From the NCBI RefSeq assembly GCF_022346425.1, contig NZ_JAKRCW010000005.1, forward strand, positions 1-64,000: a stretch of 64,000 nt of DNA, in the 5' to 3' direction. The first letter of the stretch is position 1; every line of letters begins with the position of its first letter. A model generated the notes under the pieces. It worked only from the letters and a program-made list of their open reading frames with translations. It did no database searches and was not told the origin of the DNA. Source of the stretch: Pseudoglutamicibacter albus. Lineage in GTDB: Bacteria > Actinomycetota > Actinomycetes > Actinomycetales > Micrococcaceae. The translations under genes and the position numbers were made by a program. Positions 43,089 through 53,579 of the stretch are shown in pieces.

Positions 43089-44003
43089 CTAGAGAGCCTC
43101 CGGGATGGCTTCGGCAACGAATGCCCGGGCGATCTCGCGCGCGCCGGCGCCGGCATCGTAATGCTTGACACGCGGATCAGCACGGAACCATGTTCTCTGC
43201 CGCTTGGCGAACTGCCGCGTGGCGATGTGGGTGCTCTCGATCGCTTCGTCCTGGCTCATCTGACCATCGAGCACGGCGAGCGCTTGTTTATACCCAATAG
43301 CCGCCGATGCGGTCCGGCCTTCCCGCAGGCCGTGCGTGATGAGCTCGCGGACCTCATCCAGCAAGCCTGCTTGATACATCCGGTGGACCCGCTGCAAGAG
43401 GGCCTCGTTGAGGACAGCCGGGTCAAGGTCAAGCCCCACCTGGACGGCGGGCTGGTGATAGATGCGTTGCGGCATGAACGAGGTGAATGTGCGGCCGCTG
43501 ATGCGGTGGACCTCAAGCGCGCGGATCATGCGGCGCACGTCAGTGATTTTCTCAGCGCTCGCCGGATCGACTGCACGCAGAGCCTCGCGGACCTCCTCGG
43601 CGCTACGCGCATCAGCCCACTCCTCGATTTCGGCGCGGACCTCCGGATCGGTGGGCGGGAACTCGATCTCATCTAAAACCGCGCGCACATACAGCCCAGA
43701 ACCACCTACCAGCACAGCGGTCCTCCCGCGCGCCTGGATCTCAGCGATCGCATCGCGGGCTTGCTGTTGGAACACCGCAACCGAGGCTTCCTCAGTCACG
43801 TCCATGATGTCGAGCAGATGGTGTTCGATCCCCTGCCGCTGCGCAACAGGAAGCTTGGCTGTACCGATGTCCATGCCGCGATAGAACTGCAGCGCATCCG
43901 TGTTGACCACTTCTCCATCGAGCATGTGGCACAGCTCGAGGGCGAGCTCGGATTTACCGGTGCCGGTCGGTCCGACCACCGCGATCACAGGGTTCGGGTT
44001 CAC
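43089..44003 (-). CDS. miaA: tRNA dimethylallyltransferase
   Basis: Adds the dimethylallyl group to A37 of tRNAs reading U-starting codons. P-loop GPTGTGKSELAL at the N-terminus, NTDALQFYRGMDIGTAKL and the tRNA-binding QFAKRQRTWFRADP segment are present; 304 residues is normal. GTG start 14 bp after miaB. Works before MiaB in the same modification path. Confidence 0.96.
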   Translation of the reverse strand: MNPNPVIAVVGPTGTGKSELALELCHMLDGEVVNTDALQFYRGMDIGTAKLPVAQRQGIEHHLLDIMDVTEEASVAVFQQQARDAIAEIQARGRTAVLVGGSGLYVRAVLDEIEFPPTDPEVRAEIEEWADARSAEEVREALRAVDPASAEKITDVRRMIRALEVHRISGRTFTSFMPQRIYHQPAVQVGLDLDPAVLNEALLQRVHRMYQAGLLDEVRELITHGLREGRTASAAIGYKQALAVLDGQMSQDEAIESTHIATRQFAKRQRTWFRADPRVKHYDAGAGAREIARAFVAEAIPEAL

Positions 44004-44017
44004 TGTAGTGCGGTTGT

Positions 44018-45562
44018 CTACGCTTGCGGGCGCAGGCTCGGCATGCCGAGCGAAACACCCTTGCCTCTCGCGCTACCGCCTGGCGAGCACGAATCTGCTT
44101 GTGCGCGCTCCCACGCGTCCCCGGAGCGGGTGCGGCGGACACTGTACTGCTCCAGGGTTGGGTCAGCGAGCAAGTGGAAGGATCCAGCGTGAGTGATCGG
44201 CACGGTCACGGCATCGCCTGGGCGAGGGGTTTGACCGCCTTCCGGAACAGAGAAGTGCACGAGCCGCTGGTCTTGGGCGCGGCCCGCGAGCCTGCCCGTC
44301 TCTTCGGCTTTGCGGCCCTTTTCGTCAGCGACAATCAGCTCAACCGTGGTGCCGAGCAGCTTCTGATTTTCTTCGGCAGAAATACGGTCCTGGAGTGCAA
44401 CGAGGCGCTCGAAGCGTTCCTGCACCACGTCTTTAGGGACCTGGTTTTCGTATTCGGCCGCCGGGGTTCCCGGCCGCGGCGAATACTGGAACGTGAACGC
44501 CTGATGGAAACGGGACTGCTCGACAACCCGCATGGTCTCTTCGAAGTCATCGTCGGTTTCACCCGGGAAGCCTACGATGATGTCGGTGGTGATCGCCGCG
44601 TGCGGCATACGCTCACGCACCTTCTCCAGGATCCCGAGGAACTTCTTGGAACGATACGAGCGCCGCATATCCTTCAGGACCTTGTCCGAACCGGACTGCA
44701 ACGGCATGTGAAGCTGCGGCATGACGTTCGGGGTTTCAGCCATCGCCTCAATCACATCGTCAGTGAACATCGCAGGGTGTGGCGAGGTGAAACGGACCCG
44801 TTCGAGGCCTTCGATCTCACCGCATGCCCGCAACAGTTTGGAGAACGCCTGGCGGTCACCGAATTCAACGCCGTAAGAGTTCACGTTCTGACCCAGCAGG
44901 GTCACCTCGATCGCGCCGTCATCAACCAGCGCCTGGACTTCAGCGAGGATCTCCCCCGGGCGGCGGTCCTTCTCTTTACCGCGCAAGGACGGCACGATGC
45001 AGAACGTGCACGTGTTGTTACATCCCACCGAGATCGAAACCCAGCCCGCGGAATGAGACTCCCGCTTAGCCGGCAGAGTGGATGGGAAAACCTCGAGCGC
45101 TTCAAGGATCTCAACCTGGGCTTCTTTGTTATGGCGTGCCCGCTCGAGCAGCACCGGCAAGGAGCCGACGTTGTGGGTTCCGAACACCACATCGACCCAC
45201 GGGGCACGCTTGACGATGGTGTCACGGTCCTTCTGTGCAAGACACCCGCCCACCGCGATCTGCAGATCAGGGTTCTCATCTTTCGCGGCCTTGAGCATAC
45301 CGAGGTGGCCATAGAGCTTATTATCCGCGTTTTCACGTACCGCGCACGTGTTAAACACAACGACGTCGGCATCACCCTCATCTGTGCCGGGCTCAACCGG
45401 AACCATGCCTGCGGTTTCAAGCAGGCCCGCGATCCGTTCGGAATCGTGGACGTTCATCTGGCACCCGAACGTGTTGACCTGGTAGGTCCGCGCCGTGTGT
45501 TGCGCACCGTCAGTGTGGTGTTCGGTTGCTGAGTTTGAAGCAGTCATTGGGGTTGAAGTCAC
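44018..45562 (-). CDS. miaB: tRNA-2-methylthio-N6-dimethylallyladenosine synthase
   Basis: Radical SAM methylthiotransferase, 514 residues. N-terminal UPF0004 domain with Cys34, Cys73 and Cys107 for the auxiliary cluster; the radical SAM motif CNNTCTFC (181-188); C-terminal TRAM domain. After TRAM it has an extra tail of about 45 residues ([20 protein letters not shown]) that is not part of the fold. GTG/ATG choice at the N-terminus is open; the family core starts at [10 protein letters not shown]. Confidence 0.95.
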   Translation of the reverse strand: MTSTPMTASNSATEHHTDGAQHTARTYQVNTFGCQMNVHDSERIAGLLETAGMVPVEPGTDEGDADVVVFNTCAVRENADNKLYGHLGMLKAAKDENPDLQIAVGGCLAQKDRDTIVKRAPWVDVVFGTHNVGSLPVLLERARHNKEAQVEILEALEVFPSTLPAKRESHSAGWVSISVGCNNTCTFCIVPSLRGKEKDRRPGEILAEVQALVDDGAIEVTLLGQNVNSYGVEFGDRQAFSKLLRACGEIEGLERVRFTSPHPAMFTDDVIEAMAETPNVMPQLHMPLQSGSDKVLKDMRRSYRSKKFLGILEKVRERMPHAAITTDIIVGFPGETDDDFEETMRVVEQSRFHQAFTFQYSPRPGTPAAEYENQVPKDVVQERFERLVALQDRISAEENQKLLGTTVELIVADEKGRKAEETGRLAGRAQDQRLVHFSVPEGGQTPRPGDAVTVPITHAGSFHLLADPTLEQYSVRRTRSGDAWERAQADSCSPGGSARGKGVSLGMPSLRPQA

Positions 45563-45654
45563 CCGTCTAGTCTAACGAGCGGGGCACGTAACATGGTGAG
45601 TCGGTAACCGTGGGCTGTTTCGGTACCTGTGGCTGTTGAAAAGGAGGAACGTCT

Positions 45655-45895
45655 GTGCAGGCTGTGAGTGCGGAAGCGTTGGCTGGTTGTTTTGTGAATG
45701 CGACGCGCCGGGGATGCTGGCCGTTCCGGTAACTCGGTTGCGACCCTGATCCACGAGGACTTCCATTGTAACGAGTACGCGCGGCGGCTACCGACCCCGA
45801 TGGTGGGCGCACTCGACCCTGAACTGTTCAGGCCCCAGCGAGTTGAGGCCCTACAGCAACGGTGCATTGGTTTCATGCGCCGAATCATCGGCTAA
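45655..45895 (+). pseudogene. FBP-family zinc-finger gene (EF-G-binding type), internally deleted and frameshifted
   Basis: A GTG at 45655 with AAAAGGAGG upstream starts VSAEALAGCFVNATRR, the N-terminus of actinobacterial FBP-domain proteins. The frame then stops at 45730. In the next frame the sequence continues RRAGDAGRSGNSVATL ... RVEALQQRCIGFMRRIIG, the C-terminus of the same family. About 100 middle codons, including zinc ligands, are gone; the junction is at GCGACGCGCC. In relatives the FBP domain binds EF-G. Recognised from memory of the family, so a search is needed. This is the only content of the 45563-45954 gap. Confidence 0.65.
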
Positions 45896-45954
45896 CACCC
45901 TGGTGCAGATTGGCGCGCTGCGGCTGGTTCGGTGGTTGCTGCGAATGGGCCCTT

Positions 45955-47043
45955 CTAGCCGCGTTCGCCGCTGTCGTGGCGTTGCATCGCGGCACGGGTC
46001 GCAGCCATGCACATGCCGGGCGCGTAGCCTTTCCGCTGGAGGTGGCTCACGATGCGGCGCATGACTTTCTCGCGTTCCTTACGGTCTGGCCCGTAGCGGT
46101 CTGGCGGGAGGTCGCTGTGTCCCAGGCGTTTGAGTGCAAGCTGTTCTGCTTGGGCTCGAAGGTCGTCACCGTCGAGCTGTTCAAGGGCCGCGGCGATGTG
46201 TTCTTCGCCGATCCCCTTGCGCCGCAGCTCTTGGGATAGGCGTGCTGATGCGTAACCTTTCGACCTGTTGCGGGATTCAACCCACGCGTGCGCGAACGCT
46301 TCATCATCGATCAGGCCGACTTCCTCGAAACGGTCCATGACGTGTGCGATGGCGTCATCTGGAAGCTCCTTGCGCCGGAGGTTCTCTTCGATTTCATACC
46401 GTGAACGAGCCCGTGTTGAAAGCAAGCGCAACGCCGTCTCCCGGCACAGGCGTTCAGCCTGCTCGCTGGTCAATTCTTCGGCTGGTTCAGAGGTTTCCTC
46501 GTTGCTAGGGGCCTCGCCACCGGGTGCGTTGAGAGTCTCCCCTGCTTCGATGAGCTCGAGCACGTCATCCGGCAGGTCACCGAGCATCCACTCTGGAACC
46601 TCGGCGTCCGTGTTGAGCCATTCCGGCACCGGAGCCTCGGCCGCTCCCGCGTTGATGTTCGCAGCTGCCCCGTTGGCGTATTTGGCGCTTGGCTCGTCTT
46701 CGTCGGTCTGTGTTCGGCCGAATGCGGGTGCCGAGCCGCCGGTCAGTGGCTGGTGTTCGCGTTCGCGGCGCTGTTCACGCAACGCTTTGAGTTGCCGTTG
46801 CAGCTGCTGGATCGACGCCGGCTTAGCTTTGCACTTCTTTGAGCGGGCGGATTTCCCCAACGTCGAGCGGTTGTCCGAGCGAGTGGGCTTGGCCTCCGCT
46901 CCATTCTCTGCGGGTTGGCTGAGTGAGCTTGCCGGCACCAGGCCCAAAAGGTTTTGGAGGCGCTGGCGCTCGGCAAGCTTTTCGTCACTCAGTCCGGCAG
47001 GATTCTCTCCTGAGCTCCCGGACGTATCCGGGGTACGGCTCAT
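45955..47043 (-). CDS. recX: RecA regulator RecX with long N-terminal extension
   Basis: The last 170 residues are RecX ([30 protein letters not shown] ... [19 protein letters not shown]), three-helix repeats that bind the RecA filament. The first about 190 residues are an extension rich in Ala, Glu and Pro with a basic coiled part ([19 protein letters not shown]) and Trp-containing [20 protein letters not shown]; usual RecX proteins are 150-200 residues in all. ATG overlaps the recA stop by 4 bases. Confidence 0.93.
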   Translation of the reverse strand: MSRTPDTSGSSGENPAGLSDEKLAERQRLQNLLGLVPASSLSQPAENGAEAKPTRSDNRSTLGKSARSKKCKAKPASIQQLQRQLKALREQRREREHQPLTGGSAPAFGRTQTDEDEPSAKYANGAAANINAGAAEAPVPEWLNTDAEVPEWMLGDLPDDVLELIEAGETLNAPGGEAPSNEETSEPAEELTSEQAERLCRETALRLLSTRARSRYEIEENLRRKELPDDAIAHVMDRFEEVGLIDDEAFAHAWVESRNRSKGYASARLSQELRRKGIGEEHIAAALEQLDGDDLRAQAEQLALKRLGHSDLPPDRYGPDRKEREKVMRRIVSHLQRKGYAPGMCMAATRAAMQRHDSGERG

Positions 47044-48083
47044 GCCTTAGGAACGGCCTTCAGGTTGGCTTCGTTCTCAGCTTCCGGATCCTCATCAATG
47101 CCCAGCTTGATGCGGATCTGACGTTCCAGCTCATCAGCTAGATCCGGGTTGTCCTTCAAGAAGCGGCGAGCGTTCTCTTTACCCTGACCCAGCTGATCGC
47201 CGTCATAGGTGTACCAGGCACCGGACTTCTTGACCAGGCTGTTCTCGACACCCATGTCCAGCAGGCCACCCTCACGGGAAATACCTTCACCATAGAGGAT
47301 GTCAAACTCCGCCTGCTTGAACGGCGGAGCCATCTTGTTCTTCACGATCTTGGCACGTGTGCGGTTACCCACCGGGTTAGCGCCGTCCTTGAGGGTTTCG
47401 ATGCGGCGGACATCAACACGGACCGAAGCATAGAACTTCAGCGCTTTACCACCCGTGGTGGTTTCTGGGGAACCGAAGAAGACACCGATCTTTTCACGCA
47501 GCTGGTTAATGAAGATCGCGGTCGTCTTGGTCTGAGCGAGGCGGCCGGTGATCTTACGCAGCGCCTGGGACATCAAGCGTGCCTGCAAACCAACGTGGGA
47601 GTCACCCATCTCGCCTTCGATTTCCGCACGCGGAACAAGTGCCGCAACCGAGTCGATCACCACGATGTCGATCGTGCCTGAGGAGACGAGCATGTCCATG
47701 ATCTCCAGGGCCTGCTCACCCGTGTCCGGTTGTGCAACCAGGAGAGCGTCCGTGTCCACACCGATCTTGGCGGCGTACACCGGGTCAAGTGCGTGCTCCG
47801 CGTCAATGAACGCGGCGATCCCGCCGTTGCGCTGCGCGTTAGCAACCGCGTGAAGCGCGACAGTGGTTTTACCGGAGGATTCCGGGCCGTAGATCTCCAC
47901 GACGCGGCCGCGCGGCAAACCACCAATGCCAAGTGCGGCGTCGAGGGCGATCGAGCTGGTCGAGATCGTCTCAATCGGTGCCTTGGTCTCATCACCCAGG
48001 CGCATCACCGCGCCCTTACCGAACTGCCGGTCAATTTGGGCGAGAGCCTGATTCAGTGCTTTCTCGCGGTCCTGTGCTGCCAT
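47040..48083 (-). CDS. recA: Recombinase RecA
   Basis: A 347-residue strand-exchange ATPase and LexA coprotease. Walker [16 protein letters not shown]1/L2 DNA loops ([44 protein letters not shown]) intact, no intein. Upstream lie a PafBC-type promoter (48201-48223) and a LexA box (48304-48319). Translationally coupled to recX. Confidence 0.98.
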   Translation of the reverse strand: MAAQDREKALNQALAQIDRQFGKGAVMRLGDETKAPIETISTSSIALDAALGIGGLPRGRVVEIYGPESSGKTTVALHAVANAQRNGGIAAFIDAEHALDPVYAAKIGVDTDALLVAQPDTGEQALEIMDMLVSSGTIDIVVIDSVAALVPRAEIEGEMGDSHVGLQARLMSQALRKITGRLAQTKTTAIFINQLREKIGVFFGSPETTTGGKALKFYASVRVDVRRIETLKDGANPVGNRTRAKIVKNKMAPPFKQAEFDILYGEGISREGGLLDMGVENSLVKKSGAWYTYDGDQLGQGKENARRFLKDNPDLADELERQIRIKLGIDEDPEAENEANLKAVPKA

Positions 48084-48200
48084 CTGAAGTCCTCTCGGAT
48101 CTGTGTGTCACTGCCCGGGGCGGCCCGGGTAGCAACTGTGTGCTTGGGAAGCTCAATACTTGTGGTTAGGAAGCTAGTTATTCGTTGTGTAACTGTTTTT

Positions 48201-48223
48201 AGCCTAGGACGGGGGTCTGACAG
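48201..48223 (-). promoter_or_regulatory. PafBC-type (RecA-NDp) promoter of recA
   Basis: On the minus strand TGTCAG, then CC and the 8-base spacer, then TAGGCT matches the mycobacterial LexA-independent damage promoter TTGTCRGTG-N8-TAN3T in 6 of the 9 bases and in the -10. It ends 118 bp before the recA ATG. A second TGTCAG lies 14 bp further upstream. Confidence 0.6.
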
Positions 48224-48303
48224 TTTGTTCCTGACAGGCCCGCAATGTGCACAACTTCCGCCCATGTTCCGGCTGTGGATACCGTGAATAAGGATAACGG
48301 ATT

Positions 48304-48319
48304 TCGAACACACATTCGA
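48304..48319. promoter_or_regulatory. LexA box between recA and DUF3046
   Basis: TCGAACACACATTCGA matches TCGAAC-N4-GTTCGA with one mismatch. It lies 220 bp upstream of recA and 52 bp upstream of the divergent DUF3046 gene, so it could control either. Confidence 0.7.
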
Positions 48320-48371
48320 ATACATCGAAGCGTGTCACTGACTCATGGCTTTCGCGTGAGAGGATCCTGGT

Positions 48372-48608
48372 ATGCGTTTGAGCGATTTCCACCGGATGGT
48401 TACAGAAGAGTTCGGCGAGGCCGCCGGTGAGCACCTCATGCTCACGATGGCCCTGACCGAATGCGACGGTCTCACCGCCGCTGACGCCCTCGAGACCGGC
48501 TTCGAACCGAAGACCGTATGGCTTGCTCTGTGCCGCGCCAAGGATGTTCCCGAGTCCCGCTGGTTGGGGCGCGATCTCCCCTTACGCGACACGCCCTGGG
48601 ACGGCTAA
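48372..48608 (+). CDS. DUF3046 protein
   Basis: A 78-residue protein starting MRLSDFHRMVTEEFGEAAGEHL and ending CRAKDVPESRWLGRDLP, a small actinobacterial family regularly found beside recA. It is divergent from recA with a LexA box between. Function unknown. AGAGGA lies 8 bases before the ATG. Confidence 0.88.
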   Translation: MRLSDFHRMVTEEFGEAAGEHLMLTMALTECDGLTAADALETGFEPKTVWLALCRAKDVPESRWLGRDLPLRDTPWDG

Positions 48609-48676
48609 AAGTCGGAACGGCTAACAAGCCAGAAAAGCTAACACTGGAGTGGTCAGTTCCGAACAACCAACAAACA

Positions 48677-48711
48677 GGTGAGGGCGGATCCGCAATGGAT
48701 CTGCCCTCACC
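48677..48711 (+). terminator. Hairpin terminator between DUF3046 and clgR
   Basis: GGTGAGGGCGGATCC (48677-48691) pairs with GGATCTGCCCTCACC (48697-48711), 15 pairs including one G-U, 5-base loop. It can serve both converging genes. Confidence 0.8.
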
Positions 48712-48762
48712 CGTGAATGTAAGTAGTGCTTAGGCCGAGGCACCTTTAGGCAGAAGTAACCT

Positions 48763-49203
48763 TTAGGCAGAAGTAACGGTGCCGAAGTCTTCTGGCAGGG
48801 CGTCTGGAACGGACACGCCGCCGTGTTCGTAGAACTCTGCAGGGATAGTGTCTGGCACCGAGCTGCCGTCGATCAGGCCCTCCATGAGCGCGATGCGCTG
48901 CGTGACTTCACGCAATACAACGGCGAGCGGAACTTCAAGTGCGGCCGCGATCGATGCTAGAAGCTCACTCGAGGCTTCCTTCTGGCCGCGTTCTACCTCG
49001 GAGAGGTAACCGAGCGATACACGAGCCAAGTGGGATACTTCGCGGAGGGTACGGCCCTGCTGCTGGCGGATCTGGCGAAGAACCTCGCCAATCTCTTGTC
49101 GCAGGACAACGGGGCGGCGAACTGCCTCAGCCTTTTTGGAAGGGTTGTCTTCCACGCCCGCCCAGCGGGTAATTCCGTTTACGTGGGTGGGCTGTCGGTT
49201 CAT
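48763..49203 (-). CDS. clgR: Xre-family regulator ClgR
   Basis: A 146-residue Cro/C1-type DNA-binding protein with helix-turn-helix [21 protein letters not shown], the ClgR signature segment, and a C-terminal tail [17 protein letters not shown]. In actinobacteria ClgR activates clp protease and stress genes and is itself Clp-degraded; the Ala-ending tail fits a Clp-recognised end. The start is uncertain: 49203 has AAGGAG upstream at long spacing; 49245 and 49233 are alternatives. Its place between cinA and recA is conserved. Confidence 0.9.
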   Translation of the reverse strand: MNRQPTHVNGITRWAGVEDNPSKKAEAVRRPVVLRQEIGEVLRQIRQQQGRTLREVSHLARVSLGYLSEVERGQKEASSELLASIAAALEVPLAVVLREVTQRIALMEGLIDGSSVPDTIPAEFYEHGGVSVPDALPEDFGTVTSA

Positions 49204-49382
49204 TGAAATCTCGCTTCTCCTTGCGGTTTGCATATCTTCAGCCATCTGAACTGTTCTTGAACCGCTTGCGTGGTGTGCTTGCGTGAACTACTCGTGTGAA
49301 CTGCTCGAAAGAAGATCGGACATTAAGCGTAACCAGGTTCAGACCCTGTTTGTTCCCAAACGGCCTAATCATCAGGAAGTTG

Positions 49383-49874
49383 TCAGGAAGCAGCGAGGAT
49401 ACGTTCACCTTGCGCCAGCACGGCATCCACGGTCGCGTTCCGTACCGCTGCGCGGTCCCCCTCCAGCTGCAACAGCTCATGCCCCTGAGCTTGAATCTCG
49501 GACCCGGCCTCGTTGAGAACCGCCCAACCGATATACACCGTCCCGGCCGCATGTCCTCCGTGGGGTTCAGGCCCTGCCACACCCGTGGTGGATACCCCGA
49601 TGCGCGCCCCGCAGGCTCGTGCGGCACCGACCGCCATCTGCTCAGCGACCTCCGGGTGCACCGGGCCATGACGCTCCAAAAGGCCCGCATCCACACCCAA
49701 AACGTCGCGTTTGACACTCACCTGATAAGCGACCACCCCGCCCTGCAACACGGCGGAGGCACCCGGGACATCGGCGATGCGGCTGGCAACCAAACCAGCC
49801 GTCAGCGACTCCCCCGTAGCGATGCTCAGCCCGGCGCGCTCAAGCCCGCGCACCAGCGTTGTTGCGTCCCGCAT
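49383..49874 (-). CDS. pncC: Nicotinamide-nucleotide amidase (CinA C-terminal type)
   Basis: A 163-residue stand-alone CinA C-terminal domain: SIATGESLTAGLVASRIADVPGAS, RIGVSTTGVAGPEPHGGHAAGTVYIG. It deamidates NMN in pyridine nucleotide salvage. ATG at 49874 has AGGAAGG 8 bases upstream and is preferred over GTG at 49883. It lies 33 bp after pgsA, probably in one operon. Confidence 0.9.
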   Translation of the reverse strand: MRDATTLVRGLERAGLSIATGESLTAGLVASRIADVPGASAVLQGGVVAYQVSVKRDVLGVDAGLLERHGPVHPEVAEQMAVGAARACGARIGVSTTGVAGPEPHGGHAAGTVYIGWAVLNEAGSEIQAQGHELLQLEGDRAAVRNATVDAVLAQGERILAAS

Positions 49875-49916
49875 CGTAGTCACCTTCCTCGCTGATCCAC
49901 GCGCACGCTGTGACCA

Positions 49917-50525
49917 CTACCGTTCACGGTTCTTATACAGCGCGGCGGCCTGGCGGACGTAGTCGATCGCGGACCACAGCGTCAATGCGGCGGCAATCAG
50001 CATGATCAGGAAACCGGCCCACCACACACCGTGCACAAAATGGGCGGTCGGCAACAGCAGGATGAACGTGCCCAGCATTTGCGCGACCGTCTTGATCTTC
50101 CCGCCCGGGCTCGCCGCGATCACACCGTATTTGATAACCCAGAACCGCATCACGGTCACACCGATCTCGCGCACCAGGATGATCGCGGTGATCCACCATG
50201 TGAGGTCCCCCAGCACACTCAAGCTGATGAGCGAAACCGCCATGAGCAGCTTGTCCGCGATCGGGTCGGCGATCTTACCGAAATCCGTCACGAGGTTCAG
50301 CCGGCGCGCAAGCGCACCGTCAAGCCAGTCGGTGAGGGTCGCGACCACGAACACCGCGACCGCCCACCAACGCCACGCGCCATAGTTCGCGGCATCCAGG
50401 ATGATGAACACCACGAATACAGGGATCAGCAGAATCCGCATCCCGGTCAGGATGTTCGCGATGTTCCAGCTCGAAGCCTGCCCCGCGTGTGGGCCTGCCC
50501 CGGTTACCGGCCTGTCAGCGACCAT
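49917..50525 (-). CDS. pgsA: CDP-diacylglycerol--glycerol-3-phosphate 3-phosphatidyltransferase
   Basis: A 202-residue membrane enzyme with about five helices that makes phosphatidylglycerol phosphate. The CDP-alcohol motif D-G-x2-A-R-x8-G-x3-D-x3-D reads [23 protein letters not shown] by its key residues. Its start lies 22 bases inside the end of ftsK. Confidence 0.93.
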   Translation of the reverse strand: MVADRPVTGAGPHAGQASSWNIANILTGMRILLIPVFVVFIILDAANYGAWRWWAVAVFVVATLTDWLDGALARRLNLVTDFGKIADPIADKLLMAVSLISLSVLGDLTWWITAIILVREIGVTVMRFWVIKYGVIAASPGGKIKTVAQMLGTFILLLPTAHFVHGVWWAGFLIMLIAAALTLWSAIDYVRQAAALYKNRER

Positions 50526-53512
50526 GCGTCTTCGGACTCCTCGTCGTCATCGTCGTGCCACGTGTCCCCAGCGTATCCGCCGCCAGCACCGCCTGCACCT
50601 GCGCCCGCCCCTACGCTCGATGCGGTGTTCTCCCCCGCTTCCGCCGCTTGAGTTGGTGCATGGTTATAGGCGGCTTCATCGGCTAGCGCCTGTTGCTGGG
50701 CATCCGGGGTCTCCGGCGCCGGTGTTCCGTTGATCGCGGCAACAACCTGCGGAAGGTCCTCAGGTTTGACCAGCACATCGCGGGCCTTGGAGCCTTCGGA
50801 TGGGCCGACCACGCCGCGGGACTCCATGAGGTCCATGAGCCTACCGGCCTTCGCGAACCCGATGCGCAACTTACGCTGCAGCATCGAGGTCGAACCGAAC
50901 TGCGAGGTCACCACGAGCTCGACAGCGCGCAGCAAGTCTTCGAGGTCATCACCGATATCCGCGTCGATCTCACGCTTCTGGGTCTCCGGGACCACATCCT
51001 CGCGGTAGTGCGCGCTCAGCTGGCCCTTGACATGCTCAACGACCCTGTGGATCTCGGACTCTGTAACCCACGCGCCCTGGACACGAATCGGCTTGGACTT
51101 ACCCATCGGCAAGAACAGAGCGTCACCCTGGCCCAGCAGCTTCTCTGCACCCGGCTGATCCAGCACCACACGGGAGTCGGTGACCGAGGAGGTAGCGAAC
51201 GCCATACGCGAAGGCACGTTCGCCTTAATGAGGCCCGTGACAACATCCACCGACGGACGCTGAGTCGCCAACACGAGGTGGATACCCGCGGCACGAGCGA
51301 GCTGGGTGATACGCACAATCGAATCTTCAACATCGCGCGGGGCCACCATCATGAGGTCAGCGAGCTCATCGACAATCACCAACAGGTACGGATACGGCTT
51401 AATGACCCGCTTAGAACCGGCAGGCGGAGTCACCTTGCCTGCACGCACCGCCTTATTGAAGTCATCGACGTGTTTGAAACCGAAGTTCGCTAGATCGTCG
51501 TAACGGGTGTCCATCTCCTTCACAACCCACTGCAACGCCTCAGCAGCCTTCTTAGGGTTCGTGATGATCGGGGTGATCAGGTGCGGAACACCCTCATACG
51601 CGGTGAGCTCAACACGCTTAGGGTCAACCAGCACAAGCCGGACATCATCCGGGGTTGCCCGCATGAGCAAGGACACGATGAGCGAGTTGATGAACGAGGA
51701 CTTACCAGCACCGGTGGCACCTGCCACGAGCATGTGAGGCATCTTCGCCATGTTCGCTACAACGAACCCGCCCTCAACATCCTTACCCACGCCCATGACC
51801 ATCGGGTGATCAGTGCGGCGGGCCGCGTTGGAACGCAAAACATCGCCGAGGGATACGACTTCCTTATCCGTGTTCGGGATCTCAATACCGATCGCGGACT
51901 TACCCGGGATCGGCGAGAGGATGCGCACATCCGAGGAAGCCACGGCATAGGAGATGTTCTTCGACAGGTTCGTGACGCGCTCAACCTTGGTGCCCGGGGC
52001 GAGTTCAATCTCGTAGCGGGTCACAGTCGGGCCACGCGAGAAGCCCGTGACTTCAGCGTCAACCTTGAATTCGCGCAAGGTTTCCTGCAGCGCATGCACA
52101 ACCTTGTCGTTGGCCTCAGACCGTTCCTTGGCCGGCGGGCCAGCCGGCAGGTATTCGCTCGGTGGCAGCGTGTACGCGACGTCCCCGGAGAGCTCGAGCT
52201 GTTCGGTGCGCTGCGGCAACGGCTCAGGCATGGGCCTCTCAGGCTGCGCAGTCGGTGCAACACCCGCACCTGCCGCTGGGGCACCGGTCATGTCGATGGC
52301 TTGCGTGCGCACGTCTGCATCGCCGCGGTTGATCACCGTGGTTGCGTCAGGATCAGCGTTCGCCGCATCGTGGTTCGCGGTGTTGTTCTCCTCGGAAGGG
52401 GTTCCTGCCCCACCGTGCTCCTCAACGTTATAGACACCGGCATCACGCATGAGCTTGGCGCGGCGCTTTTCATCCCGGGTAGGGCGACGCACGCCGGGAG
52501 GCGGGGTGATCGCCTCGGTCGCATCCGCCGAGCCGCCATTTGCCGCATCGGCTCCAGCGCCATCGGTTTCAGCGCCGTCGTGGATCACGGGGCTTTCGTA
52601 GGCCTCGCTCGAGTTTCCAGGCTCAAGTGCCTCCGCATCGGCCTCGGCGTCTTTCTTACGCCCAAACAAAGACCTGCGGGACTTCTTACTCTTTCCAGCC
52701 TGCTTATTCTTCTCTTTTTCGCGGCGTTCAGCATCGTAGAGATAGGACTGATCGTGGCCGTCGCGGTCCCCACTCACATCATGTTCAGGGTCTTCATGAC
52801 CGATCATGAGCAGCCGGTAGAGGCCCACAATCCGTTCAGGGACCTTCTTCACCGGGGTTCCCGTGATGATCAGCAGCGATAAGATGCCCACGAGGCACAA
52901 AACGACGACCGCGCCGCCCTCGGTGAGTAGCGCCGCGAGCGGTTCACCAACGAACCAGCCGACCCATCCCCCGCCAGCCCACAACATCTCGAACGGGCCA
53001 TCAAGCTCCGGGCGGCCCGTCGTAACGTGAGCGATACCAGCGCCAGTGATCAGCGCAAGCAAGAAGCCGATGCTGATGCGGCCGTTAACCGAGTGGTCAG
53101 TTGGGCGGCGGAACAACCGGATCGCGGAGATGAACAAAACCACCGGCAGGGCGACAGCCATGACGCCGAACAGCCCACCAACAGCGGCGTGGGTGTAGGT
53201 ACCGAAAACAGGTACGGAACGCAGCCCCCACCATTCAACGAGCGCAACAATCAGCGCGAGAACCAGCCACGTGAGGGCTTTGCCGTCGCGCCGCGTCCCC
53301 GGCTCCAGTTGCACGGGTTCACCGAGCTGACGGACACCAGCGCCGATGATCCCGCCGAGGCTGGACCAGGCACGTTGGATGGCACGGAGCGGCGCGGGGA
53401 TCTCACTGGATTCCGCGTTCAATTCCGTGGTTTCTTTGCTACCGGAGCGCTTGCTTCTGCTCTTTGAAGACGAGGAAGAACGCTGCGATCCGGGGGAAGT
53501 ACGGGTCGCCAT
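50504..53512 (-). CDS. ftsK: DNA translocase FtsK
   Basis: A 1002-residue septal DNA pump. N-terminal four-helix membrane domain (about residues 60-220), a Gly/Ala/Asp-rich linker (about 260-430), alpha/beta motor with Walker [13 protein letters not shown] and Walker [13 protein letters not shown], and a C-terminal gamma winged helix ([26 protein letters not shown]) that reads KOPS. A final Ala/Gly/Glu-rich tail follows. It resolves chromosome dimers at division with XerCD. Confidence 0.96.
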   Translation of the reverse strand: MATRTSPGSQRSSSSSKSRSKRSGSKETTELNAESSEIPAPLRAIQRAWSSLGGIIGAGVRQLGEPVQLEPGTRRDGKALTWLVLALIVALVEWWGLRSVPVFGTYTHAAVGGLFGVMAVALPVVLFISAIRLFRRPTDHSVNGRISIGFLLALITGAGIAHVTTGRPELDGPFEMLWAGGGWVGWFVGEPLAALLTEGGAVVVLCLVGILSLLIITGTPVKKVPERIVGLYRLLMIGHEDPEHDVSGDRDGHDQSYLYDAERREKEKNKQAGKSKKSRRSLFGRKKDAEADAEALEPGNSSEAYESPVIHDGAETDGAGADAANGGSADATEAITPPPGVRRPTRDEKRRAKLMRDAGVYNVEEHGGAGTPSEENNTANHDAANADPDATTVINRGDADVRTQAIDMTGAPAAGAGVAPTAQPERPMPEPLPQRTEQLELSGDVAYTLPPSEYLPAGPPAKERSEANDKVVHALQETLREFKVDAEVTGFSRGPTVTRYEIELAPGTKVERVTNLSKNISYAVASSDVRILSPIPGKSAIGIEIPNTDKEVVSLGDVLRSNAARRTDHPMVMGVGKDVEGGFVVANMAKMPHMLVAGATGAGKSSFINSLIVSLLMRATPDDVRLVLVDPKRVELTAYEGVPHLITPIITNPKKAAEALQWVVKEMDTRYDDLANFGFKHVDDFNKAVRAGKVTPPAGSKRVIKPYPYLLVIVDELADLMMVAPRDVEDSIVRITQLARAAGIHLVLATQRPSVDVVTGLIKANVPSRMAFATSSVTDSRVVLDQPGAEKLLGQGDALFLPMGKSKPIRVQGAWVTESEIHRVVEHVKGQLSAHYREDVVPETQKREIDADIGDDLEDLLRAVELVVTSQFGSTSMLQRKLRIGFAKAGRLMDLMESRGVVGPSEGSKARDVLVKPEDLPQVVAAINGTPAPETPDAQQQALADEAAYNHAPTQAAEAGENTASSVGAGAGAGGAGGGYAGDTWHDDDDEESEDAWSLTGR

Positions 53513-53579
53513 AGATTCCAGGATACGCCGCAGGCGCTACAAGAGAGGCAACCGACACCGTTACCGGCCTAAGCAGCGC

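Noticed and set aside
44024-45532. A 502-codon plus-strand open frame opposite miaB
   Set aside because: Antisense shadow of miaB, which has all its catalytic motifs.
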